From: Eutypa lata
Lineage: Eukaryota > Ascomycota > Sordariomycetes > Xylariales > Diatrypaceae
Assembly: GCA_022661535.1 (NCBI GenBank)
Contig: JAKULF010000011.1
Coordinates: 1,488,001-1,552,000, forward strand
Reading direction: 5' to 3'
Length of the DNA: 64,000 bases
In this document: piece after piece, positions 44,314 through 56,486 of the stretch
How the letters are laid out: each line of letters begins with the position of its first letter
Position numbering within the stretch: position 1 is the stretch's first letter
Translations under genes and position numbers: made by a program
The notes under the pieces: model-generated
Told to the model about the DNA's origin: nothing
The model's database searches: none
The model's input: the letters and a program-made list of their open reading frames with translations, nothing else

Positions 44314-47300
44314 ATGGAGCCCTTCAAAGCTATCCAGGAACCGGATGAAGGCTATTCGGAACACCCGCTTTACCCATCTGGGACCAGCGGAAATGGAGCC
44401 TCGACCGCGCTGACGGGTGTGCAATCACACTCCGACCTGCCCGCATGGCTTTCTTCTCAATTGCCAAGTCTGTCGATATCACAGAAGACCCGTGAGTTAT
44501 CCAGTCCCTACTCCCATAACAAATTGCCCTTTGCATTCAGCGGCCGAGTGTCAGCATACGGATGCCACGATGATCGCAGCATATCCAGGCTATACGAGGC
44601 TATGTACTTTTGCTGACCTTTGACGTCCTTTCTATCTCTCAGATCTAGCGATGCTTATCCTCAATGAACTGCCCACGACAGTCATCGCCGATATCGTCAT
44701 GAACAACTTGAATCCGCGTCTCTACATCAACTTCGTCGAATACCTGCCACCTGAGATATGTCTTAAGGTATTTGGCTACTTAGATCCCGTCTCGCTGATT
44801 CATGTTGCCATGTGCTGTCGGGGATGGTACAACCTCGCTGTCGACCGGAAGCTATGGGAAACATTATATTATCTTGAAGGCTGGAAGGCGATACAAACCG
44901 AAATCTCCGCCTCCGAACAACGTATGAACGAAGGAGCATCCTACGCACAGTTGCACCATCAGCGGCTACAGTCTATCGATGATGGCCACGTACATAAGAA
45001 GCGAGCCATATCCGATCCTATCCTCGGAGACGATGATGATTTCGATATGGTCGATGTCGATCAACTTCCAAAGCAGGAGCAGAAGGATACGGAGATGGTT
45101 TCCTCGAGTCTCTTTGGTGGTCCTCAGCTTGGTGGAAGTGGCTCGTCTATAAAGAGCAGTGGGAGTATGATTCAACATATGGGAAACCTCGTGATGAATT
45201 CGCCAAGCCCAATGCCAGACCGCTTCGGAACTATACCTTCGAGATCAGCGAAGGGCAAGGGCAGAGCCACCGGCGGATCTCTCAGTTCTAAGGATGCCTC
45301 GGACATGATTAAGGATTTGTTGAGGCTTCCTAAGTCTGCGCTGTGGATATATGACGCCAGGGATGACCGATACAAGATCAACTGGAAATACATATACACC
45401 ATGCGACGAAGATTAGAATCGAATTGGAACCGTGGACGATACTCAAATTTCCAGTTGCCACATCCGGATCACCTAGACGAAGGGCATAATGAATGTATCT
45501 ACAGTCTTCAGTATAACTCCGAATTCCTCGTCAGCGGGAGCCGAGATAAAACCATCCGGATATGGGACCTGCATACCCGGCGTCTAGTTCGGCCACCTTT
45601 AAAGGAGCATACCGGCTCTGTTCTCTGTCTGCAATTCGATTCGGATCCGCTGGAAGACCTGATAGTTTCTGGAAGCAGTGATTCAGACGTCATTCTTTGG
45701 CGGTTCTCTACAGGTCAGGTTCTGCAACGACTACAGAAAGCACATAGGGAGTCCGTTTTAAACGTGAAGTTCGACAAGCGGATATTAGTCACTTGTTCCA
45801 AGGATAAGACGATTAAAATCTTCAACCGTCTACCACTACGTGCGGGAGACCTGGGGTATGGCGAGGTTAATGTCCTCAACCCAGTACCAGTAAACCTGAG
45901 AGACTATGGATATGGTTCACCGTTAGATCAGCTACCTATTAAACCGCCTTACACGATGATTGGCTGCCTCGAGGGACACGGCGCTGCAGTCAATGCTGTT
46001 CAGATCTGCGGCGAGGAGATCGTATCTGCTAGTGGCGATAGACATATCAAGGTCTGGGACTGGCCCAATCAGTTATGCAGAAGAACCTTCCTTGGCCACA
46101 ACAAGGGGATCGCTTGTGTTCAATATGACGGTCGTCGCATTGTGAGCGGGAGCAGCGACAACGAGGTCAAGGTCTTCGACCGCGAGACAGGTCTAGAGGT
46201 TGCCAGTTTGCGGGCACATCAAAACCTCGTTCGTACTGTGCAAGCTGGCTTTGGTGACCTGCCTTATAGCAAGGAGGAAGACCGATTGGAGGCAAAGAAG
46301 GTCGACGATGCTTATTTCGCCGCTAAAGAGGCTGGGCGTCTTGAGGATTTCGAGAGGCAACGGGATCGGCCCCGCAATGCCGGAAGCCGTAAGCCGGAAG
46401 ACATTACGGCCTTCGGGGCTAAGCTCCCCCCTGGTGGTGGCGGTGGACCGTACGGACGGATCGTATCAGGTTCTTACGATCAAACTATCATGATTTGGAG
46501 GCGTGATCGAGACGGTGTCTGGAAGAATGTACATACCCTCCGCCAGGAAGAAGGTGCTGCTAACGCCCTTCGACGGCCGGCAAGGGGCACTTCGATGATA
46601 ACCCCTCGCATCCCGTCTCCGTTGGATAACAACCAAGCAGCAAACAATAACAACCCGTCCACATCGCAATCCTCTCGGTCTACGTCCACAGTCCAGCCAC
46701 CGTATCCACCAGCGAGCGCACCTCCTGTTCTATCTCAACCACCATCCAACTACACCCACGTTGAACAGCCTATCCACGCAACCATCACTTCGCAAACGAC
46801 CTCATCCTACACCCAAATGATCGACTCAGTTGTAGCGCAAGGACCTGCAGCCCTCTCCCAGGCAGTGACGGCCTATCCCACTATGCTAACATATCACTCG
46901 CATATCCAAGGGGCCATCGATCGGGAACCAAACGCCATCGTCCGGTCCCAGCTGAGACAGGTCGTTAGCGCCGCCCTAGTCCGAACCCAAATCGCGCAGA
47001 ACCGTGCCATGAGCTCGGCGGCAGCCCAACAGCAGCAGAGCTCGGCAGACGCGGCAGGAGATTCAGCTCCCCGCTCACGCCACGCATTCGGTGGCAGCAA
47101 CGGCGGTAATGATGGGATGTCGACGTCAGCGCCTGCGTCTAGAAGGGCTGGTGGCGTTTATCCATATGGCACCGACAATATACCAGCTGCGCCTTCGGCG
47201 TATAACTCCTCGACTTCTGCTCAAGCTTCCGCTTCGCGGTCGGGCAACCATCCCCCCTCGTCGCGCCAAGTAGAGACCGGTAGTGTATCGGGCGCTAGTA

Positions 47301-47536
47301 ATGGTAGTAGCAGTAGTGCTGGAGGTCCTCCAGCTGCCAGTGCCATTCCACCACATGGGCTATTACACCACGTTTCGCAGCAGCAACAAACGGCAGCAAC
47401 CCAAACTCAACCTCAACCTCAACCTCAACAAGCACAAGCACAGGCACAGACACACCCCCAATCCCAACCTCAGCCGCCCACAGCAGCAGCCCTAACAGCA
47501 GCCGCCACCGCTGCGGCCGCCGCTGCGCAACAAGTT

Positions 47537-47575
<39 letters not shown>

Positions 47576-47755
47576 CACCATCACCCCCATATCCCGCAAG
47601 CAGACGCGACGAACCCCGCCCGCATCTTCAAGCTCCAGTTCGACGCCCGTCGCATCATATGCTGCTCCCAGACGAGCACGATTGTCGGTTGGGATTTCTG
47701 CAATGGTGATCCTGAATTGGAGGAGGCTAGTCGGTTTTTTGGTACTGTCGAGTAA
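44314..47755 (+). CDS. fwd-1: F-box/WD40-repeat protein, FWD-1-like (SCF substrate receptor)
   Basis: Substrate adaptor of an SCF ubiquitin ligase, related to beta-TrCP/Slimb; Neurospora FWD-1 directs degradation of the clock protein FRQ. CDS join(44314..44491, 44643..47755), 151-bp intron, 1,096 aa. F-box at ~91-136 (VEYLPPEICLKVFGYLDPVSL). WD repeats from ~residue 335 (ECIYSLQYNSEFLVSGSRDKTIRIWDL, VLCLQFDSDPLEDLIVSGSSD, VLNVKFDKRILVTCSKDKT, AVNAVQICGEEIVSASGD, IACVQYDGRRIVSGSSDNEVKVFD, GRIVSGSYDQTIMIW). A long Ser/Pro/Gln-rich insert with a poly-Gln tract follows, and the terminal blade sequence RIFKLQFDARRIICCSQTS completes the propeller. The layout with a disordered insert before the last strand is as I recall it for FWD-1. 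Start chosen at 44314 because it joins through a GTGAGT donor; ATG 44651 alone would also include the F-box. Confidence 0.88.
47538..47575 (+). repeat. CAG/CAA tract encoding poly-glutamine
   Basis: About 12-13 consecutive Gln codons followed by His codons near the C-terminus of the FWD-1-like protein. Likely length-variable between strains. Confidence 0.85.
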
Positions 47756-49982
47756 GGATAGGGGGGTATTAGTTGGTAGAGGGAGGGGTAGGAAGTGAGG
47801 AGGGAGGGTTTTGATAAGGGTATGAATGAAGTGTCTTCATGGAAGTTCGGTTAGGTAACAAATAAGCGTCATTGTCATGGTTATGTTATGGTCTTCATCA
47901 GTCATTTTTGCGCAGCATTGCAGTCATGCATTTTGTCTTTTTTTTCTCCAGCTACATTAGGTACCTGCTTACTTGCTTACTTATGTAGCTGGAGCGGAAC
48001 GGAGCGAGAGCCAGGGAGAGAGAGGAATGGCGGCCTGCATAGCGGACTAGGTTCTTTTTCCACTTTCTTTTTCTCTTTTCCCCCTTCTTTCCTTGTGGCA
48101 TTGATTGAGCTGGGCGTTTCGATCGTTCAGCGGATTTGGTCAAATGAAAGGGGGGAAGAACAGAAGAGAAAGAAAGAAGAAGAAAAAAGAAAGATAAAAT
48201 CAAGGTAGATAGTATGGTATGATTTGGTCAAAACTTGGTACTTGCTAGTTAGGTAACTAGTTAGGTAGACTATTATGAATAGACACTGGAGACACATAAA
48301 TATGTGAATATACGCATGCATATTTGGCAGGCTGGTTGGTGTTTGGTCTTATACTTTTAGGAATCTGAACATGGACTTTTGTATTGCGATGAAAGTGCTG
48401 CTCTTGTCTGTCCTTACTTGAGGGTACATATGTACGGAGTGGGATATCGGCGGTAAGTTGTAACAAGTAGATGAGTCTACTGGAGGGTGGTAGCGCATGG
48501 GGCTCCACTGATCTATCTCCCTCTCTACTTGGTTTATACTGCTGCTGTAGGCATACATAAATGTCTGCGAGTATATATAGCACATGTAGAATTACGCACT
48601 TGGGGGAGGGAGGGGACGATAAGAAGATAAACCTTCAACATAGAGAAACAGACAGTCTAACTACTAAAAAGAAAGGGGGATAGCTATGCTCATCCGATAA
48701 AGGGACAAAACAAGGCGTGTTAATAGATGAAAAGACAAAAGTAAATAGAAAAGAAAAGAAAAGAAGAGAAGAGAAATAGAGAATAATAAAAAGTCAAGAG
48801 AACCAGATACCTTTACCGCGAGCGAGGTTACTTTGGCCTGTCTCTGTTCAACGTCCGGAAATATGGGTTTAACAACACTAGTTAACAAACATTATGGGAG
48901 TTATTAGCAGCTGGACAGGGGACACGAAAAGGGTTTATCTAAGTCGTAGGAACTAGGATGTCCACTGCGAAAGGTAGGCGCACACAAAAAGTCTAAGAGG
49001 GACATGCGCCTAGCAGCCTGGACAGCGCAGGAGGTCTAAAAATGACTTGTGATGTTATGGTCCAGCCTGAGGGATATGGAGCGTAAGATAGAGAAGCGGG
49101 AACTCAAGACTTGATATTGTCGCAAGGCAATAGTAGTACCTTGCTTGACAAGGTACTGGGGAGGCTGCAGCAGATTTGCTAAGATTTTTATATGAATGTG
49201 GCTTGGCCAATCTAAAGTTCAGCCAGTAAATTTATAATAAGTGAGCACGTAACTGTTACCAACAACTCAGCTGTATACCTCGTCAGTGGCATATCTTAAA
49301 ATGTCAGAGTGATCAAGGTAGGGGAAGAGTCTCATAGTTAAGTCAAAATTTTGCTTACCTTGATACCTATTTCGTTAAAACAGTAGCTTTCTTTTATTAG
49401 ACATGCTATGTTAGAGCAACTCCCCCACTCTAGCTTTGGGTTTTTCTATTCTTGTTAATGTTGAAATTCGCAGACCTTTTAATTTGGCTGACAAGAGAGA
49501 GTCAGGCCAGGTGTGCTAAGGTCAATATGGGACCACCATAGCATTCGAGAGGTTAAGAGACGGTAGCATCTTGTAGGACAAGGTTGGGATATGCTCTTGG
49601 AAACATTATATTGCTCTTACTCTACCTGGTTAGGCTTGAAACGTCTTCCTAAAGTACCTGTACGAAAATGCTAAGATTCGTGGTTCCCATTCTCGCGATA
49701 GGACTGACGACAACAGTAGTAGTTTCCCCCCCCCCCCCCCGTAACTCACTACGTGGACTGTACAACGATGAGTAGTATATTCGTGTAAGAGTTATTGAAT
49801 GAGCAACTACCTCCCTGGGCACGCAAATCGCGGCCCCTCAAACTAAGTAGATCCGACATGATCGATGCAAAAACGCTTCCGGCCCAAACTCCCAAAACTC
49901 CTGTCAATCCCTGAACATCCATCCATCTATTCACATACGTCCGTCCGTCAGTCCGTCCGTCCGTTTCTCCTCACCTAACCAA
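47756..49982. other. intergenic region, convergent 3' ends
   Basis: 2.2 kb between the F-box/WD40 gene and VPS60. Contains purine runs, a poly-C run of 15 at 49726-49740 and CCGTCCGT repeats near 49945. No gene supported. Confidence 0.45.
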
Positions 49983-50645
49983 TCACCTCGCAACCTCCTG
50001 CACCTTCCCCGCCGCGGCAGGAGCAGGCTCGTTAAACGACGGATCCTCGGTCAAGAAATCGGGGAGCCTATCGGAGTCCGCCGCGCCACCGCCCTCCATC
50101 TCCAGCAAGCCGGGATCGGCGTAGAGCTCGTCGCCGAGGGCGGCGAGCTCCTCGTCCAGCTCGGCCTCGTCGGGCTCGCCGCCGGGGATCTCGTAGCCCA
50201 TGGACAGGGTCTCCTGGATCTCGTCGCTGACGGCCTGCAGCTCGCGCATCTCGTCCTGGACGCGCTCGATGCGGTCGAGGTCGACCTGCTTGAACTGCTT
50301 CTTGAGGGTCTTGTTGGCCTGCTTCATGGCCTCGACCGTGGCCACGGTCCCCGTCAGGTTGTCCTGCATCATCTGCGCGCTCTGCATGCCCTCGAGCTGC
50401 TGCTCCAGCCGCGCCCGCTGCTCCTCGAGCCGCTTGCGCGACGCCAGCACGCGCAGGGCCTCCTCGCGCCGCCGCGCCAGCGCCGGCCCCCGCATCCGCT
50501 TCGTCGCCTCGTGGTGCTCCCGCAGCCGGATGTTCTTCGCTTGGATCTGCACGTCCAGCTCGCCGATGCGCTTCTCGAGGTTGGTGCTCGCTGTGTCGAG
50601 GGTGGGCTTGGGGGCCTTGGACCCGCTGCCGAAGAGGCGGTTCAT
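49983..50645 (-). CDS. VPS60: ESCRT-III-associated protein Vps60 (CHMP5 family, Snf7 domain)
   Basis: Cytosolic/endosomal Snf7-fold protein that regulates Vps4 through Vta1 in multivesicular-body sorting. Single exon, 220 aa, which matches the family. Visible: the N-terminal MNRLFG characteristic of Vps60/CHMP5, a basic helical hairpin (residues ~20-110, EEALRVLASRKRLEEQRARLEQQL), QMMQDNLTGTVATVEAMKQANKTLKKQFKQVD, DRIERVQDEMRELQ, and an acidic C-terminal half (GEPDEAELDEELAALGDEL) with a terminal MIM-like region. The coding region is strongly GC-rich and lacks introns, unlike its neighbours. Start ATG 50645 is the first in the frame. Snf7/Vps20 relatives start differently, so Vps60 is the best call. 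Confidence 0.9.
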   Translation of the reverse strand: MNRLFGSGSKAPKPTLDTASTNLEKRIGELDVQIQAKNIRLREHHEATKRMRGPALARRREEALRVLASRKRLEEQRARLEQQLEGMQSAQMMQDNLTGTVATVEAMKQANKTLKKQFKQVDLDRIERVQDEMRELQAVSDEIQETLSMGYEIPGGEPDEAELDEELAALGDELYADPGLLEMEGGGAADSDRLPDFLTEDPSFNEPAPAAAGKVQEVAR

Positions 50646-53247
50646 TGTGGTTGGTGGTTTTTGGGGGGGGTTCTTCCCTTCTTCTTTTCCTTCTTTCGGA
50701 TTTGTGATTGCTTCAGAAGCCTTCTCTCTGTGAGTATATGTATGTATCTAGTAGGTATGGTTTGAGGGATTATAGGGTGTCTATACTGGAATGTCGGCCG
50801 GTTGTATTATTTAGGCAGTGACGTTTGTGGTGGTTAGTGGTGGGGTGCGGGTACCAAGATTAAATGTTCCCGCCTGTCCCTGGAGAACCTAGCCATGGCG
50901 GGGTGTTTTCCGGTGGCGGAATTTGTACATGGCACGGAGGACTGACAGCATCTGTTTGCCAGCTGGCATGTTTCAATTGATGAAGGGCCAATAAACACGG
51001 GCGATTCAACTTCAACAATCATCGAAATAACTACGTCGTAGAAAGATGCAATATAAACATCTTCATTCTTTTATACTTAATCGCAAATATCTACATAATC
51101 TTCTATATTATTACATACGTAGCTGCATAGTAAGATATAAACACTCTTCCCAAGTTTGTATGAAAAAATGAAAAATGCCACCCTGCATAGAGAAATTCCG
51201 CCTCGTTGTTTGCTAACATCAGTTCCACCCAAGTAGGTGCGACAGACTTCGTCACCTAAACTCGCATCATTTGGATTTGCATCCCGTATTTGAGTCCGTA
51301 CTCTGGCTCTTTGGTTAATACATTCTCCTAATATGTATAGGTCTCTGAGTGTCGCAGCTACGTAGAATGCAAAGTCTCAGCCGTATACGAACCCAGAGTT
51401 GAGCCCGTTATTCCATTTCTCGATGGGGTTGAAAATGCCAGTCAATGTCTTCTTTAGAGTCGAGCACCTCTTCCCACATCCTACAGAAATATTTCAGCAA
51501 GAGAATAAATTACCTCGTAAGTCGGATGTAGTCGATTGGTGGGTTATCTATAGCTTGTGATATGCCTTCCTCTACGCTTCCAAGGGGTTCTCCACAAGTC
51601 ACCTGGAATTGTTCTCCTTGCTAGCCGAGCCTCGCGGAGTCCATGTCTCTATTCTATTACTTCTCGAACGAGAGCCTCCTAATATCCAGCAGCTATGTTT
51701 CTAAAGCTATACTTTTTTGACTAGTAGATATCACTATAGACCGTGTATCCATATAATACGGCTAATAGAAATTGATAAATTCTGTAATCACTGACTAGAA
51801 TATGCAGTGGGGTCGTATTGTCGACCTGTGTGGTTATTTGATTTATAAGTATATGACAGCAGATAGGGTGAACATGGTGACCTAAGTGGTAGAATAGATG
51901 TCTCAGGACTTCAAGGCTTCAGGCGGCATTTAGATCTCGGACTTCCTTCCAGACAACAACGTCGTATAGATCATACCGACAAATAAAGAAATACACCAGA
52001 ACCCTATTAGGATCTGATAGTATTATATCGGTAAATAAACAATATGACAGGGCTGAGGTACCTAGTAATGGTAGGTAGGTGATAGTAGTAGACATATGTT
52101 AGATATGCAGCGTACAAAAAAAGTGTATGAGAACAAAGAAAGAGGAAAATAAGGGGAGATACGACCTCGAAACAGAAAAGGTGCACAAAGATGACCAGGG
52201 AGCTTAGAAGAAAGCAAATTACTGCAGAGAATAAAAATATTTAGAAGGAAAAAAAAGTATGGGATTCGAACCCACGAAGTTCGAAATGGGACCCAGTACC
52301 CTTGGCTAGAATCGAACCTGGAGGTTTAGTATGTAAAGCAAAGTTGTGACAGTACCGTAATGTCGGCCACCGCCCTACCATACATACTACCACACCCTGG
52401 GATGTTGAAAACTTATTACTTTATTATGACTTATATGCCTTAAACCCCGAACTGAGAATTTCGCCCTCAGGCATTTAAGTAACAACCTACATACAATACA
52501 TACATAATCAATTAAAGCCCCCCCTTCCTCTCCTTCCCCCGGCCCCTCATACATACTGTGCTAGACTTACGATATTGACATATTATGAAGTATGTAAGTG
52601 AGTAATCACTAGAATATTATTAATGGCAGCGTTAATACAATTTTAACATACAAACATAAGTTTCCCACCTAGTAAGTAAGTTACCACATTATGATATTTA
52701 ACCGGTATAATATTCCATATTGTTTTAAAAGGCACTGCCTTTTTTTTATTATTAAAAAATTCCGTCAAGAGCTGAGCTCAACAAGATCTCTATCCATCTG
52801 TCAAATACAATATGGAGTTTACTCCTCAGCTGGAACGTCTCCTTACGTTTCCCACCGGCATTCCGCACATTGCAAGTCTGGGAGTTGGAAAAAAGTCAAA
52901 TTTTGTGCTAATTATCTATCTGTAAGTACCTATCAAGCTACGAATCCATCGCGCTGAATGCTCTGCCCTCGATAAAATGTTGAAAAATAATGCAATATCC
53001 CGCGCTAATCTCTAGACGGACTTTTCATGTTTAATGCCAGCTAGCTAAATTGCCGTCCTGATTTCCATACCTGCTAAGTAAGCAGATTCCATAGCTGATC
53101 TTCTCGCAGAACCTCTCCCCCCTCCTCCCCTTTAAGTCATCGCTATACCGTTATTATCCTGCTACCAGCATCTCATCAAAATCAAGGTTCCCTCACACCA
53201 GTACCAGCCGGCCTTCAGGAGAAGACGACATCCCCGCCTGTTCAAGG
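50646..53247. other. intergenic region
   Basis: 2.6 kb upstream of VPS60. Near 52260-52330 two B-box-like GGTTCGAxTC sequences occur on the minus strand without a complete cloverleaf. No protein gene supported. Confidence 0.45.
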
Positions 53248-55008
53248 TTAGAGCATATAGACGACTCCGCTCTCGCGTGGCGCTATACTTTGCGCGAGGT
53301 AGAACATATTGTAGCTGTTGTTGGTAACCACCGGGCTCGAAACCTGGTAGTGGTGGGCCGAAAGTCCCACGTATGCGCTTCCGGCGAATATGGAATTGAG
53401 GGTATGGTATGTGCCGTGTCCGCCACCGATCAGGTTGGGGTATAGGACACCGCTTCCAGGGAGAAGATTATATGGTTGTAGCATTGACAGGGCGTGCAAA
53501 CTTGGGAGCAGCCATGTGATCTGCTGTCTGAAGTCAGGCACAGGCGTACCTACGACGATGAACGAATTTCCCTGCTGCGCTGCGGCGGCGCTCGTATATA
53601 ACGTGTAGGTGGGATATGTGAGATGGTGCGTTCTCCGCTGAGCGTCTGGCTCACCACCACCACCACCTCCACCAGTAACCGGCTTAGCTTGGCGCTGTGA
53701 TGACGCTGGCACACATCCTGTGGGATGTTCAATTGGTGCGGGCTGCGCGTTGGATGAAGATGCCGTGGAGCGCGGCACGAACGAAGTTGAGGCGGGTTGC
53801 GATGCTCTCTCACATTCGGAGATCTGTCCTTGGGTTCGAGCTGGGACGGCTTGAGTATTCTCGAGTGATGCTGCCGAGTCTGGGGTTGTGATGGTGGGTG
53901 AGGTGGTAGCCGAGGTGGTAGTTGGTGAGTCTGCAACGATGCTGGGCAGCGGTTGACCTCTGACTGGGATAGGAGTGGACGGTAATGCCGTGCCAGCTTG
54001 GTGAGATTCGCTGTTGACTTGGTTGGCACTAGTATTGTCGGTTGGTGTTCCACCAGACGAGACGTTCAAGTTGTCTACCGTAGATCCAGCTACGGTGATC
54101 GCCGGTGGAGCGGTCACGTCACTAACACTGGCTTCGGTCTCAGTGTCTCTTTGAAACTTTCTGGCGTAGAGACCTGGGCCCTGATCCTGGCTCTGAATTC
54201 CGGTTCGCTCTTGTCTTGCATGATCTGCAGTGGTGTCAGATGGTCCCCGTGCCTTCTCTCCTTTCTTTCGGTTGTTTGCTTGCGTACCTTTTCCATATGT
54301 CTCAAAAAACAGACGTTGCAGCTCAGAACAGTCCCAGCGCTCCTGCATCGGCTTCGAAGAACTGTCTCTCAGATCACCCGGCGCGGTAGCTAGCTTATTC
54401 TGCGAAGTGGCGTTGTTATCTGTGTTGCCAACTGAAGAGGTTTGCTCAGCGCTCCCTGTTGCGCGAGATGTATGATCAACAACTGACGGTATAGGGACCC
54501 AGCTATTGTCTCTCGCCACCTGCTTCCCCTTCGACTTTCTGGACTGAGAAGGACCTGCTTCGGCTGTGGTGTCCCGTGATTTGTATTTAGACTGTCTCTT
54601 CTCCTGATCATCCGAATCATCAACATCTTCGACGGTAGCCGCCTTCCAGACCACATCGCGAGTCCGTCCGTAACTTTGCGCCTTGCGCTTCTCCATTTTG
54701 GGCCTGACTTCTCGTAGTTCCTTAGTCTTCAAGCTTGATGGCTCCTCGGCGGCTGGTTCGTTCTGTCCCTGGAGCTGATCCGATACATGGGCGTGCTGAG
54801 AGTTGTTGTTGTTGTTGCTGCTCTGCTCGGCCTCGCTATCTAAGCTGAGAACTGCGGAAGGTGCCAGGTCCGTAACAGAAGCTACGTCTGTGATACGATG
54901 ATTCGTAGCCTCCAGCTCGTTGTCTTGTTGTTCTTGAAAAGCCATTAGGATGCTGTTACTGTGATGTTTCTGGGCAGGGCACGGAGTCCAGGATGTTGAG
55001 TGATCCAT
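53248..55008 (-). CDS. intrinsically disordered protein of unknown function
   Basis: Single-exon ORF of 586 aa starting MDHSTSWTPCPAQKHH. The first ~440 residues are low-complexity, rich in Ser, Thr, Gln, Asn, Glu and Pro, with an Asn run (EQSSNNNNNSQ), Lys/Arg clusters (RPKMEKRKAQSYGR, KYKSRDTTAE) that could be nuclear signals, and a seven-Gly run. The last ~130 residues are different: aromatic and hydrophobic with many Tyr, Leu and Gly (HHLTYPTYTLYTSAAAAQQ, FRQQITWLLPSLHALSM, YHTLNSIFAGSAYVGLS). No signal peptide, membrane helix or known catalytic motif. I do not recognise it. A long open frame without introns supports a real gene, but low-complexity composition can keep frames open by chance. 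Confidence 0.6.
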   Translation of the reverse strand: MDHSTSWTPCPAQKHHSNSILMAFQEQQDNELEATNHRITDVASVTDLAPSAVLSLDSEAEQSSNNNNNSQHAHVSDQLQGQNEPAAEEPSSLKTKELREVRPKMEKRKAQSYGRTRDVVWKAATVEDVDDSDDQEKRQSKYKSRDTTAEAGPSQSRKSKGKQVARDNSWVPIPSVVDHTSRATGSAEQTSSVGNTDNNATSQNKLATAPGDLRDSSSKPMQERWDCSELQRLFFETYGKGTQANNRKKGEKARGPSDTTADHARQERTGIQSQDQGPGLYARKFQRDTETEASVSDVTAPPAITVAGSTVDNLNVSSGGTPTDNTSANQVNSESHQAGTALPSTPIPVRGQPLPSIVADSPTTTSATTSPTITTPDSAASLENTQAVPARTQGQISECERASQPASTSFVPRSTASSSNAQPAPIEHPTGCVPASSQRQAKPVTGGGGGGGEPDAQRRTHHLTYPTYTLYTSAAAAQQGNSFIVVGTPVPDFRQQITWLLPSLHALSMLQPYNLLPGSGVLYPNLIGGGHGTYHTLNSIFAGSAYVGLSAHHYQVSSPVVTNNSYNMFYLAQSIAPRESGVVYML

Positions 55009-56486
55009 CTCCCGGGTTTATATATTAGTAGGATGAAGCTGTTGTTTGTCAGTAATCCAGGCAGAACCTTAGCCTTTTTTTCGTTGTTGCTAACCGAAGA
55101 CGCTTCACCTAAAAGATGCTCGCTCTAGCTTGGTTTGTTTGACTGTTTGTTGCCTCATTCACTGGTGGGCTCTTCTTATCTAATCGTACTTTGAAAAGTT
55201 GTTTCATTGTTGCAAACATACAGATAGACCGTGCTGGTCACCAGTGGGCCTAAGCGACTTAGCATGGGTGTGAATATGAAACAAGTACGGTCTTGTTGGA
55301 GCTGTTGCAAGTTGTTCTATTGAAATGTCTAACATGAATATGATGAAGTAGAGGTATTAGCAGGGAGTAATTGCCCGACAGCTGTAAATAGTACCATTTG
55401 GATATATCCCAGAGATCTCCACGTAGATTTTGAGTATAGTTATAGCAAAAAAATGATAAAGAGGGCGTCATTATGGTTATCATCAGATATTTTGTTAATA
55501 TAAGGCGGTTGGGCGATAATTAATTAAGGTATGAAGTATTGGATTGTTTATGGGAGCAGAGACTAGAGTGGAATAAAATATGTGATCATTAAGGTCTACA
55601 GCATTTTAAGAGTCGTTGCAGGCCACAAGGGCCGTTGTACGAACTTGACTCGAGTCCGGGGCGAGCCGCAGTTAGTCTACCGGAGGAATTACCCCGCATT
55701 GAAGGCTTGATGCCACCAAGACCTCTGCTGAGACCTTTTAACTTAATAGTGGCATAAGAAAATATCCCGCTCATAACGTCGTTCTTATACAACTGCTGAA
55801 ATCATTGCTTTTCTATGGCTGATGATGTTGGATTTGTGGTCTATGGACTAAGCGATACTGGATTTCTTGTATATTCCTACTTCGATAGATCTTCAGCAAC
55901 CCTCCCCTCTATCTACTGGAGACATAAGCAAATATCAAAACAGATTTCCCCAGACGGCTTATAGAAGTTAGGCGAGACAAGATGGGTGGGGGTCCGCAGA
56001 AGCATCGTCTTGGGCTAGAACTTCAACAGGTTTCCTCGATGGGAGATAGTACTAAGGGTGAGTTGGAAATAATTGTATGATAAGAACATTACCCAGATCA
56101 CTGCAGTCTTCCAGGTCTGAGAGCTCGTCTATTCTTATCGAGTGGCTAGTTTGCATAATTTATAGCATTGTTTCTCGCCCGAGTATTATCATACGAGGTA
56201 TAACGAAGGCACTTTCCTATCTAGGGCTTCGTCGGAACTACCTAGGAGCAAGGAAAAAGATACGATTAACAGTCAACATGGACCATATATCATTAGCGAT
56301 GCATGTATTGACCGTGGTAGATAACGGGTAGAGTCTCACACTACGACACAGAATTCGAGACATGCATGCATGCCACTATGAACCTCTCCCTGACTTGGCC
56401 AATCAAATGGGTTGAAGCGACGTCAAAGAAATCGCAAGTGGCGCATATCCCATTTTGGAGAGTTGTAGGCTTGGGGGTTCGGCGCT
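55009..56486. other. intergenic region
   Basis: 1.48 kb between the disordered protein and the SRR1-like gene. Small ORFs only, none recognisable. I see nothing else in it. Confidence 0.45.

Noticed and set aside
52255..52385. Possible tRNA gene on the minus strand (two GGTTCGAxTC B-box-like sequences)
   Set aside because: A T-arm can be drawn but no acceptor stem, D-arm or anticodon arm fits; at best a tRNA-derived fragment.
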